Origin: Diplonema japonicum
Lineage: Eukaryota; Euglenozoa; Diplonemea; Diplonemida; Diplonemidae
Direction of reading: 5' to 3'
Length of the DNA stretch: 64,000 bases
Assembly (NCBI GenBank): GCA_964019335.1
Contig: OZ025721.1
Coordinates: 310,001-374,000 of the forward strand
The notes under the pieces: model-generated
Seen by the model: only the letters and a program-made list of their open reading frames with translations
Database searches by the model: none
Told to the model about the DNA's origin: nothing
Translations under genes and position numbers: made by a program
Part shown: positions 32,701 through 47,700 of the stretch, in pieces
Layout of the letters: each line of letters starts with the position of its first letter
Position numbering within the stretch: the first letter of the stretch is position 1

Positions 32701-35700
32701 GGCTGGACCGGAACGAACTGCGAGATCTGCTTGCCCCACTTCGTGTCGACTGTCAAGTGCCCTTCGGTTTCGCTGCTCAGCTGCGCGTCTGGCTACTCCC
32801 TTGTGCTTGGCTGTTCAAAGCCGCTTGACGGCTGCGCTGTGTTGTCTGACGACACCACTCAGTACGAGTGCTTGAACACCGAGGGCAAGGTTGTCATCCC
32901 AGTGTGCTGCACCCACGAGGTAGGTGTCGATGCGACCTGTGAGGAGGTTGGTGGCATCCAGGAATGCCGCCCGTGCAAGACTGAGACCGACTGCAATGGC
33001 CATGCTGTTGGGAAGTGCCCGTCGAAGGACGGTAACTGCAACTGCAGGTGCCGCAACTACTGGAAAGACACATCCGCAGGTGACCAGTGCAACCACTGTG
33101 ACGAGCAGTACGCAGGCGACGACTGCGACGAATGTGCACCGAAGTACATCACGAGACACGAGCCTTGCGACCACAAGTGCACCGTGGAAAACGACTGCAG
33201 TGACCACGCTAGCGAAGTTATCGTTAAGGACAACAAGTGCTCGTGCACGTGTTTGCCTGGGTACAAAGGAAGGCGTTGCAACAAGTGCGAGGACGGGTGG
33301 ATCAAATTCAACGGTGTCTGCCGCCCATGCACCGAATCGGACTGCTCCAACCACGGTTCTGTGACTGGTTCCGCTGACAACACGTGTACGTGTGACTGCG
33401 CAAACAACTGGGCAGGCTTGTCGTGCGGCACCTGCCCCGAGAAGTACAACGCCAGCAACGACTGCTCCGGGTGCAGCGCCAACCGTGCTGGACCTGACTG
33501 CCAGACGTGCAGCATCACCACTGACTGCAGCGGCAACGCCGGTAGCGTTGCACCCAACGACGACGCCTCCCAGTGTGTGTGCGTGTGTGTTGGTCAGTGG
33601 AAAAACGCTGACAAGCAGTGCGACTACTGTGACCGTGTGCTTTACACGGGCACCTCTTGCGATAGATGCCAGGCAGGGAGGATTAACTACCCTGACTGCA
33701 CTCTCTGCACTGACGAGACTCAGTGCAACAACCATGGTACTGCGGCAACCTCCAACGAGCAGACCGAGTGCATCTGTAAGGAGTGCCGCCACCAGTGGTC
33801 AGGTGCTGACTGTAACACGTGCGATGACATGTTCGACCGTGACCAGGATTGCAATGCTTGTGCCTCGGGTTACATTGGAACGCCCCCCAACTGCGTTCCA
33901 TGCAACCCTCAGGCTAGCTGCAGTGGTCATGGCACCGTGCCTACTTCTGACGCTTCTGACGGTACCACCTGCCAGTGCAACTGCAGGCACCAGTGGAAGG
34001 GCGATGACTGCAGCTACTGCGACCCAATGTTCGGTGGTGACTGTGACAGGTGCGCCGACAGCAGTCTGACATTCCCTGCCTGCACAAGCTGCAGTCGCCA
34101 AGCGCACTGCTCCAACCACGCTGTGGGCGTCACGCTCAACACGACTGACTCTGCTTCGTGCGTGTGCGAATGCAGAAACAACTGGCAGGGCCCGACTTGC
34201 GCAACGTGCCCCGCGCCGTTCAAGATGTTACCCGACTGTGACACTTGCAGGTCTGGGTACGAGGAAACAGCCAGTGTTGACGGTGCTGCTACTGCTTGCA
34301 ACAAGTGCACCAACGACACGCACTGCTTCGGCCATGCAGCAGGTGTTTCTGGTGATGGCAAGACTTGCACTTGCACCTGTGCTAATAACTGGGACCCCGC
34401 TACTAACTGTGAGTCGTGCCCCGTTCAGTACGAGCAGACTAACTGCAAGGAGTGCGCTGCCAAGCGCATCTTGCCTAACTGCGACCTCTGCACACCCGAT
34501 TCGTGCAACAACCATGCCTCTTCCGTCACTGTTAACGACGCTAAGACAGAGTGTGTTTGTGCCTGCGTTGCGGGCTACACCGGCGACAAGTGCCAGAACT
34601 GCGCCAACGGGTACATCAAGACAGCAGAGAACACATGTGTCCAATGCACCAAGGAGGACCACTGCACCGGTCACGCGTCTGATGTGTACACCAACTCTGA
34701 CCAGACGGCGTGCAAGTGCGATTGTCTCCCGAGGTGGGGGGATGCTAAGTGCTCTACCTGCCCGCAGAAGTTCAACCAAAACACTTGCAACTCGTGTGCG
34801 GCTGACCACTACGCATTCCCGCTCTGCAAGGAATGCTCCGTTGCAACCAACTGTAAGAACGGCGCTGTCTCGACTGTTGTTGAGAACGACAAGTGCAAAT
34901 GCGTGGACTGCGACGACGAGTGGACTGGCGACGCATGCGACGAGTGTGATTACACAAAGTTCTCCGCAACGTGCAACAGTTGTGCTGCCAAACACGTGGA
35001 CTACCCTACATGCAACAAGTGCACCACACAGCTCGCTAACTGCGTCGAGGACAACACTGACTCCGCGGTGGTTGTCGGGGGTGTCTGCACGTGCCGTTGC
35101 AAGGGCGAGTGGACGGGTGCCACATGCAACTCCTGCCCTAGCAATTATGACGCCTCTACTGGGTGCACATCATGCGCAGCACAGTACGTGCCTGTTATCA
35201 GTGGCGGTGAGGCCGCGTGTGTTGCATGCAACACAGCGAACTTCTGCTCTACCAATGCACAGGACACGACAAAGGAGGGCGATGTTTGCAAATGCAACTG
35301 CAAGAACGAATACACTGGCAAGAAGTGCAAGACCTGCCCCAAGAAGTTCGACGCCGAAAACGATTGCAGTGGCTGCGCCGTAGGCTACTACGCTAGTAAC
35401 GGTGACTGCCTCCGTTGCAAGTCCGCGACATCGTGCAGCGGTTTGGCAACCGCCGTGACCTCTGTCGACGGCGTGTGCAAGTGCACGTGCATCAAGGGTG
35501 TGACAGGACCCACTTGCAACCAATGCGAGGACGGGTGGGTGAACTACAGGCCTGGCTACGGATGCGTCGAGTGCACCGTGCCGGCACACTGCTCGGACCA
35601 CGCTTCTGCTGTGAGGAGTGTCGGCGATGTTTGCACGTGCACGTGCGACAACCACTGGAGCACTTCTGACTGCTCTGTGTGCGACACGACCAAGTGGGGC

Positions 35701-38700
35701 CACAGTGACTTAACCAAGCCTGACTGTGATATTTGCAATGAGAACAGGGTTGGCGTTGACTGCAAGGAGTGCACACCCCAGGACTGCAGCAGCCACGGGA
35801 CTGCTTCGCCTAACGAAGCGAAGACTGCGTGCACCTGCACTTGCGACTACCCGTGGGCAGGCGACGAATGTGACGAATGTGCCGCAGGCTTTAGCCTGAG
35901 CCAGGACGGAACATTCTGCGAGTGCTCTGCCAACCGCGTGCCTACTAACAAGGGAAAATGCCGTCATTGCACACCTGAGAAGGACTGCAACGGCAACGGC
36001 GAGGCCTCATCTGTGCAGGGTGACACCGAGTGCACATGCAAATGCAACAACAAGTGGAGTGGCAGCAAGTGCAAGCAGTGCTTGGCCCAGTACGACAACA
36101 CTAGAGACTGCGGTGCTTGTGCTCCTGGCTTCATCAACTATGACACCTGCACTGAGTGCACTTCGACTAGCATCACCTGCACTAACGGAGACGTTTCTAC
36201 CAACGCCGCCCAGACTGCGTGTGTGTGCGTATGCCGCGGCAACTGGTTCGGTCCTGCTTGCGACCAATGCCCTCAGAGATTCGCCTCTGATTGCGTGGCA
36301 TGCGCCAACCCTACCGACGTCGCGCCCAACTGCGGTACCTGCACCCCTGATGACTGCAACAACCACGGCACTGTCGTCACACAGGACCCTCCTGTGAACG
36401 GCATCACGTGCAAATGTACTTGTGAAGGAAACTTTGACGGTGCTTACTGCCAGAAGTGCAAGACGGGTTACGATGGTGACAACTGCGACAAGTGCGCTAA
36501 CGGCTACGCTGGCTACCCCAACTGTGTCCAGTGCACTGATGAGGACCACTGCAGCAGCCACAATGTGGACCCTGACTTTGTTCGTTCGGAGAACAACGCA
36601 TGCGTCTGCAACTGCAGGAACAAGTGGGGTGATTCCGACTGTTCTGACTGCCCTGCCCCATACACAGGGACTGATTGTGCCAAGTGTCTGACAGGTATTG
36701 ATTACCCGCTCTGCACTGAGTGCTCCAGGCCCACCCACTGCAACGGAAACGGTGTTGCCAACAGGGTGTCTGCGACGGAGTGCGGCTGCACCTGCGACGA
36801 TGGGTACAGGGGCGCCAAGTGCAGTTTGTGTGATGTTGGCTACATTGAGGGACCTAATGGTGAGTGTGTGAAGTGCACACTGCACGCAAACTGCGAGTCC
36901 GTCACATCGGACTCGACTAACAAGAACTGCATTTGCGTGTGCAAGAACTCTTGGGAAGGCAATGCATGCAGCACCTGCCCTGCTGGTGTCGAGCCCACGA
37001 ACTGCAAGAACTGCGATGGGAAACACATCAACATCAACACCGTGGCCTCTGCGAAGCCAACGTGCCTTGAATGCACGTCGACCACACACTGCAACGGGCG
37101 TGCGTCGTCCATCTCTGCCAATGCCGACAGGACTAGCTGCACATGCACTTGTGATGGCAACTGGAAGGGTCTAAAATGCCAGACTTGCCCATCCAACTTC
37201 GCTGGTACCAACTGCGACAAGTGCGCACCTGACCACGCAGGTCCTTCATGCACGAAGTGTGATGACTCCACTTGCGGTAATGGCCGTTCTGTCCCCAATG
37301 CTGAGAAGTCGGCCTGTATCTGCGTCTGTGACGGGCAGTACACTCCCGAGTCGGGTTGCACTACCTGCCCCGCGAAGTACGATGCCAACAGGGACTGCGC
37401 TAAATGTGCGCCTGGTAGAATTGACTACCCGTCGTGCACTCAGTGCGGTACGTGCAACGAGCACGGCCAGCCGAGCACCGACATCCAGCAGACGACGTGC
37501 ACCTGTGATTGCCAGAACCAATGGATGCCACCCGACTGCAAGACGTGCAAGTACGGGTTTGACGCGAGCAAGGACTGCATTGTCTGCGACACCGCTGCAG
37601 GTTTCTACCCAAGTGTGACAGAGAACGGGAAGGCTCAGCAGTGCGTACAGTGCACTAGTGGCCCGTGGTGCAATGCAAGAGGAGCATCGATCGAAGCGAC
37701 AGCGACTGGGTGCAGCTGCCCCACGTGCGACAACTACTGGATTGGTGACCAGTGCGAAACTTGCCCTGACGGTTACGACGCATCCGACGACTGCTCTTCG
37801 TGTGCTGAGGACTACTACATGCTGAACGGTGTGTGCACTACGTGCAAGGATTTCGACTGTGGTATTGGTGGCTTGACTGCAGTGTCGAACGCGGACAGGT
37901 CTACATGCCTGTGCGTGTGTGACACCAAGTGGGAGCTTGACGGCGACGGTAAGTGCACCTCGTGCCCTGCGAAGTACACTGGCAACTGCGACTCGTGCGC
38001 GCCTGGTTACGCTGGGTTCCCTGAGTGCGCATCCTGTGTATCGAAGGTGCTCTGCTCCGACAACGGTAGTCCGTATGTCGAGAATGATGTGTGCAAGTGT
38101 AACTGCGACAACTACTACTCTGGCCTAAAATGCGAGTCCTGCCCGGCGCCCTACACGGGTACGAACTGCAACGAGTGCGCCAACCCGGGTCTTAAGTACC
38201 CCGCGTGCACCACGAGCGTCTGCAGTTTGTCTACTTGCCACGGCAACGGTCGCAATGTCGCCTACAACGCGGCCACGAACACCTGCGAGTGTGAGTGCCG
38301 CAACAACTGGGACGCCAGCACCGACTGCAAGAATTGCCCTTCGCAGTACGATGCTACTTTGTTTGACTGCAACGCCTGTGCCGCTGGAACTGTAGGGTCG
38401 TCTGCCTCTGGTACTCTCGTGTGCGAGCCATGCAACGCCGAGACTCAATGCAAAGGACACGGCACTGTGAGCACGAACGCTGACCGCACACAGTGCATCT
38501 GCACTTGCGACCCCAACACCCAGTGGACTGGTACTGACTGCAACACTTGCCCTGATGCTTTCGACAAGCTGAAGAACTGCGCTGCTTGCGCTGCGGAATA
38601 CTACGGCGAGTACCCCTCGTGCATCAAGTGCAGCAACGACGACTGGTGCCATGGACGTGCTGGGACTGTGAAGCCTAATGCTGACCAGACGGCGTGCGTT

Positions 38701-41700
38701 TGTGAAAACTGTGCCGACAACTGGACGGGACCCAACTGCAACACATGCTCTGAAGAGTACGACCCAGCGACTTGCAAGACTTGTGCTAGCGACCGCTTGA
38801 ACGATGCTGACTGCACCGCGTGCTCTCCCTCTGTACACTGCAACAGAAAGGCGACAGATGCTCGTGTCAACTCCGCTCGCACCAAATGCTTGTGCACATG
38901 CATGCCTGGCTGGACTGGGGAAGACTGCAACACTTGTGACAGCTCTTCGGACTACGTGCAGTTTATTGGTGGTGCGTGCCGCAAGTGCGACGTTGAGAAG
39001 GACTGCAACGGCCTCCGCGCCACTCGTGTGAGCCCTAAGCCTGATATGACTGGCTGCATGTGCACGTGCAAGAACAACTTCCAGCTCCCTGACTGCAGCA
39101 ACTGCCCGCCGGCTTGGACTGGCGTTGACTGCGACACGTGCGCTCCTGGCCGTTTTGGCCTTGACTGTGAAGTGTGCTCATGCACCAACGAAGGCGCTAC
39201 TGGCACGCCTATTGTTCAGGGCAACCTGTGCAGATGCGAGTGCAAGCCTGGCTACACTGGAGACAAGTGCGACAAGTGCTTGCCCAACTACATCAAGAAG
39301 AATGGCAGGTGCGTCAGGTGTAATGTTGGTACTCACTGCTCAGGCAACGCATACGTAGCCACCAGTGACGGTGGCGATGCCACTACCTGCACTTGCGAGT
39401 GTAAGAACAAGTGGAACGAAAAGGACTGCAACAACTGCCCCTCCCCGTTTACTGGGCCTTCGTGCAGCCAGTGCATGCCCGGTCACGTGAACTACGATGA
39501 TTGCGTGAACTGTGGTTCGTACTGCAATGCCGCCCACACCCTGACGTGGAAGTCGAACCCCGACGCAACTACCACACAGGCATCTGATGTGTGCTTGTGC
39601 ACTTGCAAGCAGAGCTGGTCAGGACCTACCTGTCAAGAGTGCAAACCTCAGTTCAAGAGAGATGGCGACAACTGCGTCCCGTGTGCTTCGGGTCTGGTTC
39701 AAAGAGTGGGCAAAAACGGTGGCATCGTCTGTGAGGCGTGCTCGCCTGCTGACTGCAACGACCGCGCGGTGTCGGTGTCGGCTAACGCTGAGGGCACCGT
39801 GTGCGTGTGCAACTCGTGCGACGCTCCTTGGACTGGTGCAAAATGCGAGAAGTGCCCTAACAACTACGACTCGTCGACTGGCCTGTGCAACTCGTGCGCT
39901 AACGGTTTCTACGACTATGAGAACGGCTGTCCCGCGTGCAACAGCACCACCGTGTGTTCTGACAATGGACAGGTGTTCTCTGATGGTGTGACGTGCATGT
40001 GCAAGTGCCGCAACATGTGGAGCGGCGATGACTGCTCCTCGTGTCCGGCGAGATTCGACAGCAGCAACGATTGCAGTGGGTGTGCGACTGGTCTGACCCA
40101 GCCTGGGTGCGGTACGTGCACCACTCAGCTTCACTGCAGTGACCACGCCACCGGCGTGGCTGCTGTTGGCAGCGAATGTGTGTGCAATTGCGACAACAAG
40201 TGGACAGGCGATACCTGTAACGAGTGTGCTATTCAGTACAACAGGACTAATGGCTGCTTAGGCTGTGCTAAAGGGTACATCCCCGACGGCATGGGTGGCT
40301 GCACGAAGTGCACCAAAGATGCTAACTGCAACGAGAACGCTGACCTCGTCACTTCTGACGGCACTACGTGCTCGTGCCTCTGCAAGGACAAGTACACCAC
40401 CGACTCGAACTGTCTCACGTGCCCGGCGCAGTACACCACGGCACACACTGGCAACTGCGACCGCTGCGCGGACGACCGCTTCAACTACCCCACATGCACT
40501 GCGTGCGACGTCGATACCCATTGCAGCGGCCATGCCACCGGCGCCACGGCTGACTCGTCTGAGGCTAACGCCCTGTCGTGCAGCTGCACTTGTGAGACTG
40601 GATACACAGGGCTCAAGTGCCAGAACTGTGCCCCGGAGTACATCAGGGTTGGAGATACCTGTGTAAAGTGCACCGTTGCTACTCACTGCAACAACAAGGC
40701 TTCAGACGTACACACCGACCCGCAACAGACCAGGTGCATCTGCTCTTGCGATGACAAGTGGTTCTCCACTGCCGCTAATCCCGGCTGCGAGAACTGCGCC
40801 GCCATCTACGACCAGGGCACTTGCGACAAGTGCGCTGAAGGGCGCATCAACTACCCATTGTGTACCGCGTGCTCGGACGACGCGGTTGACCACACTGGCT
40901 GCCACGGGCACGGCGACGCTTCTCCCTCGAGTGACGGCACCTACTGCACATGCGAGTGCAACGGTCAGTGGAAGGGAGACCACTGCAGCTACTGCGATTG
41001 GACCAAGTACAGCGGTGACTGTGACAAGTGTGTTGCTGGGCGCTACGGTTACCCCGACTGCGCAAAATGTACCAGCAAGGACCACTGCAACGATCACGCG
41101 AAGTCTGCTCCGGTGAGTGCTGACAAACAGTCTTGTGACTGCGTATGCAGGAACCAGTGGAGTGCAGCTGACAAGTGCAAGACCTGCCCCTCGCCTTACA
41201 CTGGATCCGATTGCAACCAGTGCGACGCTTCTCAGAACTACATCGGAACTCCTCCCACATGCACAAAGTGCACTGAGGCCACTCACTGCTCGGACAAGGC
41301 ACAATCGGTGGCTGCCATTGGCGGTGTCTGCAGCTGTACGTGCAACCCGGGCCACGACGAGAACACCAACTGCCTTACGTGCATCGACAAGTGGGTGATG
41401 GTGGCCGGCACGTGCACTCAGTGCACTGTCGGAGACTGTGGTGTTGCTGGCAGCACGAAGAGTGTTGCATCAAAGGCTGGTGCCTGTGAGTGCACATGCA
41501 AATTCCCGTTCGTCGCTGATGCGAACGGCCGCTGCACTGACTGCGAGAGTGGGTACGACGTGGCACAGAACTGCCAGGCGTGCACTTCTGACTTCAGAAC
41601 CGTGCCTGCATCTGAGCTGCTCGACCTTGGTTTGCCCGAGAATGTTGCGACCGTCCTCACTTGCGCTGTATGCACCATCGAAGGGGATTGCAACGGCAGG

Positions 41701-44700
41701 GCCAAGAATGTCACTGCCTCCGGTGATTCGTGCAACTGCGAGTGCGAAAACTTCTGGACAGGTCCTGGGTGCGTTGTGTGCCCCCCTGAATACGAAGGTG
41801 AAGACTGCGACCAGGTGGTGCCCACTTGTGACTGCAACGGCCACGAAATCCTTGTTGAGAAGCCTTGCACCTGCCGATGCCGTAATATGTGGGAAGGCGA
41901 GAAGTGCACCACGTGCCCTGCAGGCGCTGACCAAACTGCTGACTGCAGCAGGTGCCAGGATGGATACTACCTTGTCGCCACCTCAGGCGGTGAGGCAACA
42001 CAGTGCGTGGAGTGCAACACCACCAACGCCGGGTGCGCCAACGCTGATGGCACTACGACTGATGGTGAGACGTGCACATGTGAGTGCCGCAACAAGTGGT
42101 CTGGTGTGCTCTGCGGGACATGCCATGAGCGCTACAACAAGGACGATGACTGTGGGTCGTGTGCAACAGGTTACGGCACTGCTGCTCTTCCTTACCCCCA
42201 CTGTGGCCAGTGCAGCAACGAAGTGACCTGCAGCAGCCACGGTGTGCTGGTTCCCGGCACGTGCACTTGCAACTGCCGCCACCAGTGGACTGGAGACGAC
42301 TGCAACACGTGCGCATCGCAGTACGACAGGAACTCAGACTGTAGCACGTGCAAGAGCGGCCTTGTGGCATCTACTCAGGGTGCGAACCTCGTCTGCACTT
42401 CTTGCAAGATTTCATCTGACTGCTCTGACAATGCTTTCTCTGTCGCACCTAACGCTAACGGCGATGCGTGTGTGTGCAACTGCAAGCCGCCTTTCACAGG
42501 CAGCAACTGCGCCACTTGCAAGAACACTCGCTTCGTTGCTGGATGCCAAGCGTGCAAGACCGGTTTCGTTGGGAAGTACCAGACGTTCTCTGGCGTGTCT
42601 ACCTTGGTGGACTGCAAGACATGCGCAGAGATGGGTCTTGGCGCTGTTGTCAACAGCGATGGCAGCGTGGTGGCCGGACAGTGCACTAACGGTGAGTGGA
42701 AGATTGTGTCAGTGAACAACAAAGACACCTGCTCGTGCAACTGCAACCCAGGTTACGCTGGTGCTCTGTGCAACCAGTGTGCTCCTGGCTGGATTTATAC
42801 CGACAACGGGTGCACGCAGTGCACTGCTGACTCATGCAACGGCAGGGCTACGAAATTTGGTACTTCGAGCGACCAGACCACATGCACTTGTCTGTGCGAT
42901 GAGAACTGGACTGGTCTCACTTGCGAAGGGTGCCCATCCAACTACGACAACAACGACTGCAAGACCTGCGCCGCTTTGCACTACGGTCCCTCGTGCAAGA
43001 AGTGTGACGCTGTTGTGTGCAGCAACCGTGCGACTCCTACTGTGCAGGGCGACAAGTGTGTGTGCGGCACTTGCAGTAATGGATGGACCGGTGACAGGTG
43101 CCAGACATGTGATTACTTGGGTGTTAACTGTGACCAGTGCCCACAGAAGTTCACTGGCACACCTCCTAACTGCCAGCAGTGCCCCAGCAACACTTGCAAC
43201 GATCGTGCCAATATCGTCGTCGTGAACGGCGTGTGCACGTGTGGTTCCTGTGCAGCGGGCTACACTGGTGACAAGTGCCAGAACTGCGCTGCTAACTACG
43301 TTGAGAGCAACAGCGCGTGTGTGAAGTGCTCTGTGGCTACGCACTGCAGTGGCAACGCAAACTCTGCTGCGCGTCCTACAAGTGAGAGCTCGTGTGTGTG
43401 CGACTGTGAGTGGCCATGGACTGGCACAGACTGCTCGGTTTGTCCCAGTGGGTTCGTCCACGACACAGCGGCGACACCGCCGACATGCAAGCCGTGCATG
43501 GAGAACTACGTGGGCAACATTACCGACCAGACATGTGTCCCGTGCACCAACGAGATGCACTGCAACTCGCACGCGACAAGTGTCACGAACAACACCGACT
43601 TCACCGAGTGTGTATGCGACTGCGCCGACCAGTGGATCGGCGAACACTGCAGCGTGTGCCCTGTCAGGTACAACCAGCAGACTTGCAACTCGTGCGCTGT
43701 GCCGTACCACGGTACCTACCCCAGCTGCAGTCTGTGCACTGCAAGCAACTGCAACAACCGTGCTTCTGACGTGTCTTCGAACGGCGTCGTGTGCTCGTGC
43801 ACATGTGAAAACAAGTGGACTGGTGATGCCTGTGAGAATTGCCCAGCTGGCTACGATGCCACCACTGGCTGCAAGGTTTGCAAAAACGGTTTCTACAAGT
43901 CAGGCGACTCGTGCACAGCATGTGACTGCGGTGCCAATGGTGCTCTCGTCTCGTCTGACGGTGTCACGTGTCTGTGCAAGTGCACGGCCCCTTGGACTGG
44001 TGACGCGTGTGACACATGCGACACTACCCGCTACACCGCAACGTGCGATGGGTGCCTTGTCGCAACCATCGCATTCCCGGACTGCACCTGCGACGCTGCC
44101 ACTTGCAACAACCGTGGCACTGCATCTGATGTTACCGGAACCTGCACCTGCGACTGCAACCACAGGTGGTCGGGCGCTCGCTGTACTGACTGCAACTCTC
44201 CGTACGCAAAAGCCGCCGATGGTTCTTGCAACGCGTGCCTGCCTGGGTGGGTGGCAACCTTCACCAACGGGCTTGTCGAGTGCACACAGTGCACATATGC
44301 CGAGAACTGCAACAACAACGCCAAGTCTGTGACTACCGTTGACAACAAATGCGTCTGCGAGTGTGAAACCCAGTGGACTAGCGCTTCTAACTGCGGCAGT
44401 TGCCCCGACAAGTTCGTTGAGAGCGACAACTGTGGCTCCTGCGTGGAGGGCCGTGTGGCCTACCCACACTGCGTTCTGTGCTCTGCCCCTGGAACACTCC
44501 CAACTGCGCTCCAGAATTGGAACCTTGGGGAAATTGGTGATAGCAGCTGCAGTGGTCATGGTACAAGTGTTCCTCAGGACAGCGCAAGCTGCAAGTGCAA
44601 GTGTGAGACGGGCTACACTGGTCCTGACTGTGGCACTTGTTCTCCTGGCTACATCACAGATGGAGCAGGGAACTGCACCATGTGCGACAGGGACGTCCAC

Positions 44701-47700
44701 TGCAAAGGCAACGGGCAGGCGTTTGCCAACGCCGATCAGACGGCTTGCATGTGCAAATGCGACACCAACTGGGTTGACGCTGATTGCAAAACTTGCCCAC
44801 CGCAGTTCACAAAGACGAGCAACTGCTTCGAGTGCTCGGACAACCACGCGAACCACCCGACATGCATTCCCTGCTCTAACTACTGCAACGAGCAAGGTGG
44901 GAACGTTGGTGTTTCTGACAACGAGTGCGTTTGCAACTGCAAAGGCCACTACGTTGGCGACGCCTGTTCCACTTGCCCTGCTCCGTACACGGGTGTCGAT
45001 TGCAATGAATGCATCGACAAGCACGTGAAGGTGGGCGATGACTGCAGGAAGTGCACTACTGGCACTGGCTCCCGCAAGACATGGGACTGCTTCCAGACAG
45101 GCACGTCTCACGTTGGCACCAACGGCGACGTGTGCGTCTGCCACTGCAAGGCTGGATGGACTGGTGCTAAGTGCGACCAATGTGCATCTGGCTTCGCTGG
45201 TGACAACTGTGACGAGTGCCCTAGTGGGTCCATTGGTACCCCTCCCGACTCCTGCACCGCCTGCTCTATTTCCACCCACTGCAGCAACGCTGCTTCGGAT
45301 GTGCAGTCCGTCAATGGTGTTTGCAAGTGTGACTGCGATGACGGCCACGTGGGCGCGATGTGCGGCACATGCAAGAAGGACTGGATTCGCGACACCGTCA
45401 GCGGCAAGTGCGTGAAGTGCGAAGTCAATGTCCACTGCAACAACAGGGCAGAGGGCGTGGTCAGCGAGAACGGGGTTTGCAAGTGCTACGAATGCGCTGA
45501 CCAGTGGACGGCCAACGACTGTGGTACATGCGACACTGGACTGTACGTAGCGACGTGTGATGCCTGCGTACCTGGTAGCATCAACTACCCGTTGTGCACC
45601 GTGTGCCCAACCGACTACTGCAAGAACCACGGAAAGGTCTCTATCGTAGACGGCAACTGCGCATGCGGCTGTGACGCACCATGGAAGGGAACTAACTGCG
45701 GTGTGTGCCCTGACACTCACGTTCTGCGCAACGGGGAGTGCGTCCAGTGCGCACCAATGTTTGTGGCTGTTGAGGACAGTGAGGACGAGGAGTGCCGTTT
45801 GTGCACCTCGGCTGACTGCAGCAACCACGGCGACGTGATCGGAACGAACGGTGACCACACAGAGTGCATCTGCAACTGCTTCGCGCAGTGGACTGGGGCC
45901 AAGTGTAACAACTGCGACTTCACGAAGTACGACTCGACCTGCAGTGCTTGCAAAGCTGGCTTCTACAACTACCCGACGTGCGATCCGTGCAGCGTGAAGG
46001 ACACCTGCTCAGGCACCTCAAACGCTTTCACTGCGGTTGTCGCTGCAGATGGTTCGTGCAAATGCTCGTGCAAGGCTAGTTGGAGAGGCGCCACATGCAA
46101 TGAGTGCCCTGCGATCTACAACCAGGACACTTGCGACTCGTGCAGCGGTGTGGGCACCTACCCCACATGCGGTGACTGCAGCGATGCTGTGCACTGCAAC
46201 GGCCGCTCGAAAACTCCTGTCCAGCTGATCCCCAAATCTGGTAGCAACCCTGCTAGGTGTCTGTGTGACTGCAGCAACAACTGGACTGGTGACAACTGCC
46301 AGAATTGCCCCATCCAGTTTGCAGGACTCAACTGCGACAAGTGCGCCATTGGCTACTACGGGCCCACATGTCAGAAGTGCACCAACGCCCAGTGCAACAA
46401 CCGTGCCTCGGATGTGTCCTCAGATGGTGTCACGTGCTCGTGCGTTTGCGAGAACAAGTGGGACGCGACCACCAACTGCGAGAGCTGCCCTGAGCCATAC
46501 ACTGGCACTAACTGCAACCAGTGCAAGCGCGATCACATCACCTACCCCGCGTGTGTTCAGTGCACGCGCCCACTGCACTGCAACGGGCGCGGCGACGCTG
46601 GTTCCGAGAACGGTATCATTTGTGGCTGCTCTTGTGATGTTGGCTACACTGGCCCCACATGCGGCTCGTGCGCCAGCGGTTACATCTCGCTGTTCGGAAA
46701 CTGCATGAAGTGCAGCACTGGGGTGCACTGCTCCAGCCATGCCAGCGACGTTTTCGCCGTCTTTGACACTTGTGTTTGCAAGTGTGAGGGCAAGTACACT
46801 GGCGACCGTTGCCAGACATGCCCCGACGCCTACACCACTGCTAGCGGCTGCACCGAGTGCGCGACAAACTACTACCGCGAGTCGCCCACAGCTGCGTGCA
46901 AGAAGTGCTCGATCGCCACACACTGCAGCAACCTTGGGACTGTGTCAAGCAACAGCAACAACGACGGGTGCGAATGCTCCTGCCCGGCTAACTTTGCTCA
47001 GCCCGACTGCTCGACGTGCGAACCGGGCTGGACAGGCCCCAACTGCAACGAGTGCAAAAACGCGTACGTCATGAAGAACGGCAACTGTGTGGCATGCACT
47101 GCTAGTGACTGCTCGAACAACGGCAGGGTGACTGGTTCAGCAAACAACGAGTGCCTGTGTGATTGTGACAACAAATGGACTGGTGACAAGTGCGGCTCGT
47201 GCCCTGCATTGTACGACGCTAACCAGAACTGCGGTGCTTGCGCTGCTGACTTGGTCGGCTACGAGGATTGCAAAGCTTGCTCTGATAGCGACTGCAACGG
47301 TAATGGTATTGCCTCTGCTTCGGCTGACCAGCTGACATGCGTTTGCGCTTGCAACGGGTACTGGGAGCAGCCGGACTGCAAGAACTGCCCCAAGAAGTAC
47401 AACGCAACGTGCGACGGGTGCGCCGACAACTACATCGGCTCGCCACCCAACTGCGTGGAATGCAACGTCGGCACACACTGCAACGGCAACGCCAAGGGTG
47501 TCAGCAAGGTTAACAACAAATGCGTCTGCGACTGTGAGACGAACTGGAGCGGCCCTGACTGCAAGGTGTGTGCCAGTCCTTGGCTTGGCTCCAACTGCGA
47601 CAGGTGCCCTGCGGGCACAATCTACCCCGACTGCACCCAATGCAGCATGGAGGCTCACTGCAATAGCAACGCTGACTCTGTGGCAAGCAATGGTGGCAGT

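Noticed and set aside
43900-45858. Long minus-strand open frames opposite the giant exon (also 22528-23700, 27043-28809, 36007-37089 and others)
   Set aside because: They are Ala/Val/Thr-rich shadows produced by frequent TGC, GGC and AAC codons of the sense strand. No domain or sensible composition is seen.
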